From positions 670,001 to 734,000 of the forward strand of contig NZ_AP024601.1 in assembly GCF_018326425.1 (NCBI RefSeq): a DNA stretch of 64,000 bases, in the 5' to 3' direction. Position numbers and translations under genes: made by a program. Shown one piece after another: positions 7,986 through 15,973 of the stretch; position 1 is the stretch's first letter, and each line of letters starts with the position of its first letter. The notes beneath the pieces are model-generated. The model was not told the origin of the DNA. It did no database searches and worked only from the letters and a program-made list of their open reading frames with translations. This DNA comes from Polycladomyces abyssicola. GTDB taxonomy: Bacteria; Bacillota; Bacilli; Thermoactinomycetales; JIR-001.

Positions 7986-8228
7986 TTATTGCGTCATGGT
8001 TCCACCGGCAGGTGGTTGTGGTTGGATCCCCGCGGTTTGCACTTCCGATTGTAGTTGGGAAAGCAGGATTTCGTAATGCTGTTGGTGTATACGTCCGACC
8101 CGGTCGATCAGCTGGCGGACTTGAGGGTCCTGAGCTTCCTGAGCGAAATGATGACATTTCTTCATCGCCAACAGTTCCCAAGACAGCTCATCCTTCAAAT
8201 AATGCAGATCTTTGCTGGACAATGGCAT
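7986..8228 (-). CDS. short CotF-like spore coat protein
   Basis: An 80-residue protein with the helical pattern of a CotF-type half domain: KDLHYLKDELSWELLAMKKC, HHFAQEAQDPQVRQLIDRVG and HQQHYEILLSQL, likely a four-helix-bundle component. The C-terminus is Pro/Gln-rich. It is first in a two-gene unit with the longer CotF-like gene and is probably expressed in the mother cell during sporulation (inference from family and context). Confidence 0.83.
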   Translation of the reverse strand: MPLSSKDLHYLKDELSWELLAMKKCHHFAQEAQDPQVRQLIDRVGRIHQQHYEILLSQLQSEVQTAGIQPQPPAGGTMTQ

Positions 8229-8316
8229 CTTCCTTCATCCCTTCCCATTCTTCTGATGGTCTCATTGTTTGAAAAAAAGGAAGGGAATATGCATGGCCCA
8301 TGTTAAAACCCGGGAT

Positions 8317-8859
8317 TCATGAGGTGATGATTTGGTATAATCCTAGCAGGATCAAAGCGCTGCCACTGATATATTGAAGCCACGGGCCGGGGTGAAAAAT
8401 CCGGCGGACCCGGGCGCCCAGCATACAGCCCGCCCAGAGAAGAATACCGCTGAATCCGCCTAAAACCAGGCCGAAGAAAGTGGGGGCGTAACCGAGCAGC
8501 CCGCCGGTCAATCCGATCCCGAGGTTGTTCAAAGACAACCCCAGGGCCAAAAACCACCATTCCTTTTCCAACAGGGTGGCGTAACGGGTGATGCGGACCC
8601 GGGCGGCCCAGTACGATCGCAGGCCGATAATCAGCATGGTGAAACCTGCCATCCACCCCAGCAAAAAACCGGGGAGAACGGGACGTAACCAGGAACTGAG
8701 CCAATCGGCAGTACCCGAAGCGAATCCTCCTATGACGGCCACCAACAACAGTGCCGCATACGGAATCTGCTTGTTACCCAAACCGTATGTGATGCCTACT
8801 CCGACATTGTCCACATTGGCGGCGAATGAAAGCGCGATTAACGGCAATAACGGATGCAT
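8317..8859 (-). CDS. ytaF: YtaF/MntP-like sporulation membrane protein
   Basis: Integral membrane protein of about 180 residues with about six transmembrane segments, belonging to the MntP/YtaF group. Conserved polar positions appear in ALSFAANVDNVGVGITYGLG and in the internal repeat LGLSLNNLGIGLTGGLLG, the two-fold pattern of Asp/Asn-containing helices in this family. YtaF is implicated in sporulation; MntP relatives export Mn2+. I start at the ATG at 8859, after CAGGTGA, rather than the longer frame to 8943, because the extra N-terminus is hydrophilic and has no ribosome site. Confidence 0.82.
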   Translation of the reverse strand: MHPLLPLIALSFAANVDNVGVGITYGLGNKQIPYAALLLVAVIGGFASGTADWLSSWLRPVLPGFLLGWMAGFTMLIIGLRSYWAARVRITRYATLLEKEWWFLALGLSLNNLGIGLTGGLLGYAPTFFGLVLGGFSGILLWAGCMLGARVRRIFHPGPWLQYISGSALILLGLYQIITS

Positions 8860-9005
8860 TTTACGTTCACCTGACACTTTTTTGAGGATATGACACCCTA
8901 TGTCGCTGACGATGAAAGAGAAACGGCGGAAATCAACGGGCACGGGGTTTTTCGGGCAGTGGTTTAGCCCAGATCAAGATATGCCCAGAAGGAGGAGTTT
9001 CAGTC

Positions 9006-9449
9006 ATGATTTATGACGTCAATACGGAAAGAATCGAACGGCAGTTGACCTATCTGCAAACCTGCATCGACGTGATCGCCCGCATCGACGAACACCCCAA
9101 GGAGAAGTGGATACAAGACCCTATTCGCGTGTTTGCTCTGTCCCGTGCCTATCATATCGCGGTGGAATGCATCATCGACGTGGGTAGTCTGCTGATCGAC
9201 GGATTTGTTATGCGCGATCCCGGTGGGTATCTGGATATCGTGGACATTTTGACTGACGAAGAGGTAATTCCTGCGGAACAGGCGGATACGATGAAAGCGC
9301 TGGTTCTCTTCCGGGATCGATTGGTCCGCCATTACGACACGTTGGCACCTGCGGACTTGGCGGTGCATCTGGATAAACGGGAGATCATGGCTTCCTTCAT
9401 CCACTGGGTGCGTTCGTATTTGACGCGGGAACTGGGGGAAAGTTACTGA
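9006..9449 (+). CDS. yutE: DUF86 / HepT-like protein (YutE)
   Basis: A 147-residue all-helical protein of the DUF86 (HepT-like HEPN) family, ortholog of B. subtilis YutE by sequence pattern and neighbourhood. ALSRAYHIAVECIIDVGSLL and FVMRDPGGYLDIVDIL are typical. HepT toxins carry the RNase motif R-x4-H-x-Y; here the corresponding stretch is FRDRLVRHYD, where the expected histidine position is arginine and the histidine is shifted by one. No MNT nucleotidyltransferase antitoxin adjoins it, so a toxin role is doubtful. AAGGAGGAG precedes the ATG. Confidence 0.82.
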   Translation: MIYDVNTERIERQLTYLQTCIDVIARIDEHPKEKWIQDPIRVFALSRAYHIAVECIIDVGSLLIDGFVMRDPGGYLDIVDILTDEEVIPAEQADTMKALVLFRDRLVRHYDTLAPADLAVHLDKREIMASFIHWVRSYLTRELGESY

Positions 9450-9470
9450 TAAAAACAGGAGTCGTCAACA

Positions 9471-10058
9471 TTGGACCGTATCGAGGAAATGCCCATAAAC
9501 AGATTATTGACCGAGATGGCGATGAAAACGTTCCCCAGTCCCAAAGCGGGGAGTTCGTTGGCCCTCACATTAGCGATGGCATGTGCATTGTTGGAACTGG
9601 TGATTGCAGATCGGGGCGAGGAAAGGGCGGTGCCGCCGGGAAGAGATTGGCACAGCGATGTGCTGCATGTGCGCGAATGGCGTAGGGATGCACTGTTACT
9701 CGGAGAGGCGGACATGAGCGAAGTGATCCGTCTGTTCCGAGACCATCCTGGAACAGCGGAAGCCAATCCCTTAAGTTCGCCTACACCGGTTGCCCGTTTG
9801 CAGGCACTTGCCGAGACCGTTATGGAGACGGGGATTCCATACTTGGACCATGCGGGGGACAAAAAAAGCGACGTTGTCACCGTCCTTCTACAGGCGCGAG
9901 CGGTATGGCTGGGCGCGCATCATATCCGATGTTACAACCGGAATAAAACGATGGAAGCCCCTCTTACGAAGAGTGTCCGTTTGACAAAGGTAAGGCTTTG
10001 GGACGAGAGATTGGAAATGGCCATGCAAACAATAGAAATGACCAGTAAGGATACATAA
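9471..10058 (+). CDS. cyclodeaminase/cyclohydrolase family protein
   Basis: A 195-residue helical protein resembling the formiminotransferase-cyclodeaminase C-terminal (FTCD_C) family. The N-terminal FPSPKAGSSLALTLAMACAL corresponds to the PAPGGGSVAAL motif that binds the folate tail, but the glycine run is changed to KAGSS. Family enzymes convert 5-formimino-THF to 5,10-methenyl-THF; whether this divergent copy is catalytic is unclear. The TTG start has AGGAG 9 nt upstream and lies 21 nt after yutE. Confidence 0.72.
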   Translation: MDRIEEMPINRLLTEMAMKTFPSPKAGSSLALTLAMACALLELVIADRGEERAVPPGRDWHSDVLHVREWRRDALLLGEADMSEVIRLFRDHPGTAEANPLSSPTPVARLQALAETVMETGIPYLDHAGDKKSDVVTVLLQARAVWLGAHHIRCYNRNKTMEAPLTKSVRLTKVRLWDERLEMAMQTIEMTSKDT

Positions 10059-10114
10059 TGGTTTCGGAAATTGATGAAACCGGGTAGAATAATGGGAGAG
10101 GAAGGTGAGGCCCA

Positions 10115-10735
10115 ATGACCTCCACTCGGGAGCAGATATTGCATCTGCTCAAAACGGATGGACCGATGACGGTCAGTGATTTGGCTGAAAAACTGGACAT
10201 CACGGAGATGGCGGTACGGCGCCACCTCAACACGTTGGAACGGGATCAGATGATTGGTTCCCGTCTGTTGCGCCAGGCGATGGGGCGTCCGACCAGCCAA
10301 TTTTATCTGACAGATAAAGCGGATGAATATTTCCCAAAAAACTATCATACCTTTGCACTCAGTCTGTTGGAGGACATCGAGGAGACGGAAGGTCCGGAAG
10401 CAGTTGAGCGGTTGTTTGAACGGCGCAAGGACCGTTTGACAAAAGAGTTTCAAGATGCTTTTCGGGGTAAAACGTGGGAGGAGCAGGTCAAAACACTCGC
10501 TAAACTGCAGGATGAAAAGGGCTATATGGTTCGGCTGGAAAAGCGGTCAGACGGTTCCTACGAGTTGACGGAGCTCAACTGTCCGATCGCGCAGGTGGCA
10601 AATCGGTACCAACAGGCTTGCGCTTGTGAAATCGGGTGGTTCCGCAATATGTTGGATGCGGATGTGGATCGGACAGAATGCAAGGCCAAAGGCGGGCAAC
10701 ATTGTGTCTATGTGATCAAGCCCAAAAACAATTGA
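10115..10735 (+). CDS. HTH transcriptional regulator with cysteine-rich C-terminal domain (SufR-like)
   Basis: Residues 1-70 are a winged helix of the ArsR/DeoR kind (LAEKLDITEMAVRRHLNTLE, GRPTSQFYLTDKA). The C-terminal part has cysteines at 156, 169, 171, 189 and 197. The C-x12-C spacing at 156/169 and the overall layout resemble SufR, a [4Fe-4S]-sensing repressor of the suf genes. Metal or Fe-S sensing is therefore inference. The ATG follows GAGAGGAAGGTGAGG. A terminator lies 160 nt downstream. Confidence 0.78.
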   Translation: MTSTREQILHLLKTDGPMTVSDLAEKLDITEMAVRRHLNTLERDQMIGSRLLRQAMGRPTSQFYLTDKADEYFPKNYHTFALSLLEDIEETEGPEAVERLFERRKDRLTKEFQDAFRGKTWEEQVKTLAKLQDEKGYMVRLEKRSDGSYELTELNCPIAQVANRYQQACACEIGWFRNMLDADVDRTECKAKGGQHCVYVIKPKNN

Positions 10736-10893
10736 TTGAGCAGGCCGTGTCTGATCCATATCGTCCGGATCGTTTAGAGGAAATTGCCCGCAGTGGGGTT
10801 CCTGCGTTTCGGGAACTTCGCTCGGCGGCCTTGGGAAAAGTCACTTACATGCGATGATCAGAGATGCCCTGGTTCGGACACAACTTGGTCTTA

Positions 10894-10918
10894 ACGGCAT
10901 TGAGCCGTTCTTTTTTTG
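10894..10918 (+). terminator. terminator upstream of the methyltransferase gene
   Basis: AACGGC, ATTGA loop, GCCGTT, then CTTTTTTTG. It ends the yutE to regulator transcript about 160 nt after the regulator; the intervening 10736-10893 holds no convincing gene. Confidence 0.8.
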
Positions 10919-10986
10919 CACTGCGGGACAATCCTGCAATACAATGAAATCAATCGGGCGTTTTGTGGAATCAGGAGGGAAACCAT

Positions 10987-11718
10987 ATGTCTCAATGGTA
11001 CGAAGAAAGTTTCGGGGAAGATTACCTGCTGGTGTATCGCCATCGCAGTAAATCATCCGCAAAAAAAGAAGTGCGGGCGATCACCCGGTGGTTGGACCTG
11101 AGACCGGGTCAACACGTATTGGATTTGTGTTGCGGCACGGGACGTCACTCCATCGCGCTGGCAGAGGAGGGATTGCACGTCTCAGGAATCGATTTGTCCG
11201 AGACACTGTTGAAACACGCACGGGAAGAATCAGCAGGTCGGAACATTCGGTATGTTCGCGGCGACATGCGGGAATTGCCCTTTGAAGACGGGTCTTTTGA
11301 CGTGGTCGTTAACTTGTTTACTTCCTTTGGTTATTTTGAAACGGATGCGGACAACCAAAAGGTATTGCACGAAATCGCACGTGTACTACGGTCTGGCGGC
11401 GCGTTTCTGATTGATTTTCTCAATCGTCAATCGGTGCAATCTCGCTTGGTTCCTGTCAGTGAGCGGGAGCAAAACGGTTTGCACATCCGGGAGGAACGTC
11501 GCATTGACGGTGATTTCGTACGGAAAACGATCACCATCACGGCTCCTGACGGGCATCGCCGTCAATACCATGAACGCGTCAAAATGTACACGTATGAACA
11601 AATGCGGGATATGCTGGCACAATCCGGTTTGCGGGTGGAGGATGCCAAGGGGGATTTTGAAGGCAATCCGTATACGTCGGAAAGTCCGCGCATGATTTTG
11701 ATGGGACGTGGTAACTGA
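10987..11718 (+). CDS. class I SAM-dependent methyltransferase
   Basis: A 243-residue Rossmann-fold methyltransferase. Motif I is HVLDLCCGTGRHSIALAEEG, followed by VSGIDLSETLL and the post-I acidic loop, then RGDMRELPFEDGSFDVVVNL. The substrate is unknown; the C-terminal strands with NGLHIREERRIDGDF resemble small-molecule methyltransferases. The ATG at 10987 sits 8 nt after AGGAGG; the earlier GTG at 10963 does not. Its stop codon overlaps the yutF start (TGATG), so the two are translationally coupled. Confidence 0.88.
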   Translation: MSQWYEESFGEDYLLVYRHRSKSSAKKEVRAITRWLDLRPGQHVLDLCCGTGRHSIALAEEGLHVSGIDLSETLLKHAREESAGRNIRYVRGDMRELPFEDGSFDVVVNLFTSFGYFETDADNQKVLHEIARVLRSGGAFLIDFLNRQSVQSRLVPVSEREQNGLHIREERRIDGDFVRKTITITAPDGHRRQYHERVKMYTYEQMRDMLAQSGLRVEDAKGDFEGNPYTSESPRMILMGRGN

Positions 11719-12506
11719 TGAAAACCTATCAGGCCTATCTACTGGATTTGGACGGCACACTGTACCGCGGGAAGGAAGTGATTCCGGGAGCGCTGGAATT
11801 TGTACGCTGGTTAAAAGACAGCGGCCGTGATTTCCTTTATTTTACAAACAACTCATCCCGTACTCCGGAACAAGTGGCGGAAAAACTGAGAGCGTTTGGA
11901 TTTCCGGCGGAGCCGGATCAGGTGATGACGTCATCGATCGCCACCGCCCGCTTTTTGCAGGAGCAATTGAAGGGAACGGCGCAATCCGTCTATGCCATCG
12001 GCGAAGTGGGTTTGATCACGGCTCTGCGTGAAGCCGGTTTCCGTTTCGATGAAGACCGGCCCGATGCAGTCGTGGTCGGCATCGACCGGGATTTTCACTA
12101 TGAAAAAATGAAAAAGGCTTGTTTGGCGATTCGCAATGGCGCCCGGTTCATCGGAACCAACGGAGATAAAGCGTTGCCGACGGAAGAAGGACTGTTGCCC
12201 GGCAACGGATCATTGTGTGCGGCGATCGCGACTGCCACAGGGGTCGACCCCGTCTTTGTTGGAAAACCCGAGCCGTTTATGGTTCATTACGCACTGGAAC
12301 GATTGGGAAGCAAACCGGAAGAAACGTTGGTGGTGGGAGACAATCTGATGACTGACATCCAGGCAGGAGCGGTCGGCGGAATCGACACGCTGCTGGTTTA
12401 TACCGGTGTTACCACCCGGGAACAAACGGCGGCATCCGATATCCGGCCAACCTATGAAGTGGACAACCTGCTGCAATGGATACAGAAGGAGGCAGCCAGC
12501 CGATGA
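11718..12506 (+). CDS. yutF: HAD-IIA family phosphatase (YutF/NagD-like)
   Basis: Cytosolic HAD phosphatase of the NagD/p-nitrophenylphosphatase type. Motif I is LLDLDGTLYRG (the nucleophile and acid/base Asp), motif II FTNNSSRTPE, and motif IV VVGDNLMTDIQAGAVGGIDT; the C2 cap lies between. At 262 residues it matches YutF of B. subtilis. Relatives dephosphorylate nucleotides or sugar phosphates; the physiological substrate is uncertain. Overlaps the methyltransferase gene upstream by one base and the next gene by an ATGA junction. Confidence 0.9.
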   Translation: MKTYQAYLLDLDGTLYRGKEVIPGALEFVRWLKDSGRDFLYFTNNSSRTPEQVAEKLRAFGFPAEPDQVMTSSIATARFLQEQLKGTAQSVYAIGEVGLITALREAGFRFDEDRPDAVVVGIDRDFHYEKMKKACLAIRNGARFIGTNGDKALPTEEGLLPGNGSLCAAIATATGVDPVFVGKPEPFMVHYALERLGSKPEETLVVGDNLMTDIQAGAVGGIDTLLVYTGVTTREQTAASDIRPTYEVDNLLQWIQKEAASR

Positions 12507-13465
12507 ACAAATGGGAGGATATCACGCAAGTTTCTCTGCCGTTGCCGTTCGCGTTGAAAATCATTCACGCGTATGTGGTGACAGGGACTGACGGGATTAC
12601 ATTGATTGACACAGGACTTCACATCGGGGAAGACTTGGATACTTGGGAACAAGCACGGCAGGAAATGGGATGGGAATGGAAAGATGTAGAAAAAATCGTG
12701 CTGACGCATTATCATCCGGATCATTACGGGTTGGCCGGCACATTGCAGAAAAAGACAGGAGCACCCGTATACATGTCCAAGACGGATGCCGAGCAGGCCT
12801 TGCTGTTTTGGCGGGAGGACAGCGATCAGCCGGAAACGATGGCGCGATTTTACGCCAAACACGGTTTGGATGAAGAATGGGTGAAGCAGATGCCCGATCA
12901 CCTGCGCAATTTCCGTCGATGGGTGGAACCTCACCCGCAACCGACTTATATTGCCGGTGGAGAGACGGTTCGTTTGGGAAACAGGAGCTATGAAGTACTG
13001 CATACCCCCGGACATGCTGACGGCCACCTCAGTTTCTACGATCCGGAACGAGAATGGTTGATCGGCGGCGATTTTCTGCTTCCCAAAATTACACCCAACA
13101 TCAGTCTGTGGCCCGGATGTGATCCCAATCCGTTGCGGTCGTATCTGACCACGTTGGACCGTATGAACGATCTGCCGGTGAAGAAAGTGTTCCCTTCTCA
13201 CGGACCCGTATTTGATCATTACCGGAAACGAATCGAAGAGCTGAAAGCGCACCATGCCGCACGACTGAATGAAATGCTGGAATTTGTGAAAGAAGGTCCG
13301 AAAACAGCGAAAGAGGTGTGTGATTTTATCTTCGGCTCCAATCTGTCCATCCATAATCTCCGCTTTGCCCTGTCGGAAACCTTGGCCCATTTGGAATATC
13401 TGCGGGATGAAGGGATGCTGCAGTTGGCGGAGGAAAAAGGCCGGTTTTACTACATGCATGCTTGA
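12503..13465 (+). CDS. metallo-beta-lactamase fold hydrolase
   Basis: A 320-residue protein with the zinc-binding motif THYHPDHYG near residue 70, HTPGHADGHLSFY near 175 and a final HGPVFDH near 240, so both metal sites are intact. A C-terminal helical extension (KTAKEVCDFIFGSNLSIHNL, then a winged-helix-like stretch) resembles the LACTB2-type winged helix. The substrate is unknown; relatives include glyoxalase II-like thioesterases and nucleases. The ATG at 12503 overlaps the yutF stop; GAAGGAGG lies 10 nt upstream. Confidence 0.88.
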   Translation: MNKWEDITQVSLPLPFALKIIHAYVVTGTDGITLIDTGLHIGEDLDTWEQARQEMGWEWKDVEKIVLTHYHPDHYGLAGTLQKKTGAPVYMSKTDAEQALLFWREDSDQPETMARFYAKHGLDEEWVKQMPDHLRNFRRWVEPHPQPTYIAGGETVRLGNRSYEVLHTPGHADGHLSFYDPEREWLIGGDFLLPKITPNISLWPGCDPNPLRSYLTTLDRMNDLPVKKVFPSHGPVFDHYRKRIEELKAHHAARLNEMLEFVKEGPKTAKEVCDFIFGSNLSIHNLRFALSETLAHLEYLRDEGMLQLAEEKGRFYYMHA

Positions 13466-13490
13466 TGTGAGCTAGGTGGGAAACGATTGG

Positions 13491-13535
13491 GCCGCGGCTC
13501 CGATCGGGCACTGGGTGCCCGTGGATGACCGCGGC
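13491..13535. terminator. nested palindrome between convergent genes
   Basis: Outer arms GCCGCGG (13491-13497) and CCGCGGC (13529-13535) enclose a perfect inner hairpin GGGCAC-TGG-GTGCCC (13506-13520). A weak T stretch follows. Likely a bidirectional terminator between the hydrolase gene and the minus-strand gene at 13553. Confidence 0.55.
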
Positions 13536-13552
13536 TTGTTTACAACGGTCCG

Positions 13553-13846
13553 TTATGATCGATCGAGCGACTGGAGAAGATGGGGAGTGGAATCGGGTGA
13601 TACAAGATAACGACCATATCCTTTATTTCTCAAATACCCTTCCGTGAGGCGTTTGACCTGGACCGGAGCGGACAACCAATAACCGCATACCACCCATTCC
13701 TCGCGGTTCACGCCCGAATGACCCGCTTCTCCGGCCAGTTCTTCCACCTGTTCTTTGATTGCACGCTTGACCTCGGCTCGTTCCAGCGAGGGAACGGGAC
13801 TGACCAATTCATTGAGCAAATCTCTGGCATGATCGGACCATTTCAT
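13553..13846 (-). CDS. DUF2621 / PCP_red-like small protein
   Basis: A 97-residue protein starting MKWSDHARDLLNELVSPVPS. The segment ARDLLNELVSPVPSLERAEV with the later VNREEWVVCGYWLS resembles the light-independent protochlorophyllide reductase C-terminal-like domain found in the soluble part of DUF2621 proteins. Those usually carry an N-terminal membrane helix, which is missing here. Function unknown. AAAGGAG precedes the ATG at 13846; the longer frame to 13924 lacks a ribosome site. Confidence 0.65.
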   Translation of the reverse strand: MKWSDHARDLLNELVSPVPSLERAEVKRAIKEQVEELAGEAGHSGVNREEWVVCGYWLSAPVQVKRLTEGYLRNKGYGRYLVSPDSTPHLLQSLDRS

Positions 13847-13980
13847 TTTCCACACTCCTTTGAAACATGCCCTCAAGATTGTCCGGCAAGCTTGTTTTTC
13901 ACAGTGTACACGGAAGCTTTCCATTTTATGATCTTGTCGGCTGAAGGCATGAATCCAGACGAATCAGGGAGGGAGTTGTA

Positions 13981-14769
13981 TTGACATCACATCAGCCCCG
14001 CGTTGCGCTGATCGCGGGAGGTTCACGCGGTTTGGGACGAATGGCGGCAGTGGAGTTGGCTTGTGCCGGGTGGGATCTCATGATCAACTACCGTCAGGGA
14101 GGGGAAGAGGCAAACCGGTTGGTCCATCATCTCAGAGAGTACGGCAGACAGGTGGAAGCGGTACAGGCAGATGTCAGCCAGCGGACGGAAGTGGCTCGAT
14201 TGGTTGAACGGACTGTGACGAGGTTTGGCCGTGTCGATGCCCTCGTACACGCAGTAGGACCGTTTGTGCGTGAACGTCGCCGTTTTGCCGACTATTCGGT
14301 CGAAGAAATTGAACAACTGATTGACGGCAACTTCCGCAGTGCGGTCATGATCATTCATGCCGTCTTGCCTCACATGAGACGCAATCAGTTCGGACGGATC
14401 ATTTTGTTTGGTTTTGGGCGAGCGGGAGAAGCCCCTGCTTGGCCGGACCGTACCATTTATGCAGCGGCGAAAACGGCATTGGTTTCATTTACCAAGTCGT
14501 TGGCTGTGGAAGAAGCACCCTATGGGATTACGGTCAATATGGTTTGCCCGGGTGACATAGTAGGAGACAACAAGGAAAAGACGATTCAGGATGTCCGAAG
14601 GTTGTCAGATAAGGAAACCCCATTGGGACGGCCAGGCTCGGGTGAGGATGTGTCACGGGTGATCCGCTTTTTGTGCGAGGCGGATTCTGATTTCGTAACC
14701 GGAAACGTGATCAACATTACCGGTGGGTTGGACGTGATCCATCCCGTCTCCAAGGCGCCGCTGGAATGA
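13981..14769 (+). CDS. short-chain dehydrogenase/reductase, FabG-like
   Basis: Rossmann-fold oxidoreductase of 262 residues. The cofactor motif is GGSRGLG (TGxxxGxG variant), NAG is replaced by HAVGP, and the active-site YAAAK (Tyr/Lys) is present. The catalytic serine expected about 13 residues before that Tyr is not visible: the segment reads ILFGFGRAGEAPAWPDRT. The rest, including VNMVCPGDIVGD and VTGNVINITGGLDV, is typical of the family. Substrate unknown; the missing Ser may mean altered activity. TTG start preceded by GGAGGGAG. Confidence 0.87.
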   Translation: MTSHQPRVALIAGGSRGLGRMAAVELACAGWDLMINYRQGGEEANRLVHHLREYGRQVEAVQADVSQRTEVARLVERTVTRFGRVDALVHAVGPFVRERRRFADYSVEEIEQLIDGNFRSAVMIIHAVLPHMRRNQFGRIILFGFGRAGEAPAWPDRTIYAAAKTALVSFTKSLAVEEAPYGITVNMVCPGDIVGDNKEKTIQDVRRLSDKETPLGRPGSGEDVSRVIRFLCEADSDFVTGNVINITGGLDVIHPVSKAPLE

Positions 14770-14840
14770 AATATAGGCACATTCCCTCGCGTTTGTACAT
14801 AGAGTGTGACAGATAACAAGAAATGACGAGGGGACATTCC

Positions 14841-15908
14841 ATGGCAGACATCCGGGATGATGTGAGGGAATGGACAGGCGAACCACGGTTGGATGTATTA
14901 CTGGAGCATTATTACGGTCTGCAGTTGCAATCCGCTCAACCTTATGCCGGTGTTTTGAAGGTGGAGACGGACAAAGGAGCTTATGCCATCAAACGTTTTC
15001 GCAAAGGGGAAGAGGCTACCTGGACACTGGTCGAACAGGTTGCCGAACACGTCAAGCAGGCGGGATACATCATTCCTGTGCCGACTCTGACTCAACAAGG
15101 AAAACGACATTTCCCCGGCTTTGCCCACCGGTATATGATATTGCCATGGCAAGATGGGCAACAGATGGAGAAGTGGGACCGCGACGGATGGTTGCAAGTG
15201 AGTCGGCATTTGGCTCTGTTTCATACGGCCACGAGGGATTGGGAATCGGAAGTGGATGGAGCAACCTGTCTTCATTTGGGTAAATGGACGGAGTTGTGGA
15301 GAGAAAGCCGTAGACAGATGGCCATTTTCCAAATGGCTGCCGATTTGGCGGGGGAACGGCAGGAGATGGATGAACTGTGGTTGAACCACAGCATTTATGC
15401 GGACACGATGGTGGACAATGCCGTTCAATACTTGGAACAAGCAGGCGGAGACCGTCTTTGTTTGGAAACGTCTGAACATGGCAAGGTATGTCACGGCAAC
15501 TTGCATCGCCGCAATGTGCTGCGCACCGCCGAAGGCGTCCAGTTGATCGATTGGCGTCATCTGATAGTGGACGTTCGGGCAAGAGATTTGGCACAATGGC
15601 TGATCTACGCGTATGGACGAACCGGAAAACCGGAAATCGTCGTGCCATTATTACGGGCATACCAGTCGGTTTCTCCGTTGAAGGAAGAAGAGTACCAACT
15701 TGTCTACGCACAATTTCTGTTTCCTCACCGCATCTCCCATGTCTTGTACCAAACCTATGACCGCCAAAAATACACTACTCGTCAGGCGGAGGCTCATTTG
15801 AACCAAGCAGTGACAGTGGAAGAGAAAAAGTTGATGTTGATTCGCCGTTTCCCTGATTTGATACGGGAAGCGTTTGGTGTGACGGTGCCCAAGGTGGATT
15901 GGTTGTGA
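14841..15908 (+). CDS. yutH: YutH/CotS-type spore coat-associated protein
   Basis: A 355-residue protein with an aminoglycoside-phosphotransferase-like kinase fold, belonging to the CotS/YutH group of spore coat proteins. KGAYAIKRFRKG is the lysine strand; VCHGNLHRRNVLRTAEGVQL corresponds to the catalytic loop HGDxHxxN with the catalytic Asp replaced by Asn, and LIDWRHLIVDVRARDLAQWL to the DFD/metal segment with W. Loss of the catalytic Asp suggests a structural or binding role. GAGGGG precedes the ATG at 14841. Synteny agrees with B. subtilis yutH. Confidence 0.87.
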   Translation: MADIRDDVREWTGEPRLDVLLEHYYGLQLQSAQPYAGVLKVETDKGAYAIKRFRKGEEATWTLVEQVAEHVKQAGYIIPVPTLTQQGKRHFPGFAHRYMILPWQDGQQMEKWDRDGWLQVSRHLALFHTATRDWESEVDGATCLHLGKWTELWRESRRQMAIFQMAADLAGERQEMDELWLNHSIYADTMVDNAVQYLEQAGGDRLCLETSEHGKVCHGNLHRRNVLRTAEGVQLIDWRHLIVDVRARDLAQWLIYAYGRTGKPEIVVPLLRAYQSVSPLKEEEYQLVYAQFLFPHRISHVLYQTYDRQKYTTRQAEAHLNQAVTVEEKKLMLIRRFPDLIREAFGVTVPKVDWL

Positions 15909-15960
15909 AAAACGGGCCTTCCACAGAAGCGATGTTTTCGCTTCCATTGGAGGCCCGTTT
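15909..15960. terminator. bidirectional terminator between yutH and the HTH-TPR gene
   Basis: AACGGGCCTTCCA (15911-15923) and TGGAGGCCCGTTT (15948-15960) pair with one bulge around an inner GAAGCGA/TTCGCTTC hairpin. Read on the minus strand it is followed by TTTTT. Confidence 0.8.
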
Positions 15961-15973
15961 GCACAGCCGATTG

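Noticed and set aside
10732-10857. 41-codon frame starting TTG at the end of the HTH regulator
   Set aside because: Looks coding in composition and overlaps the stop as TTGA, but has no ribosome site and no recognisable similarity; kept out for lack of support.
12452-13459. 335-codon minus-strand frame opposite the metallo-beta-lactamase gene
   Set aside because: Antisense shadow, no domain; the plus frame has full metal motifs.
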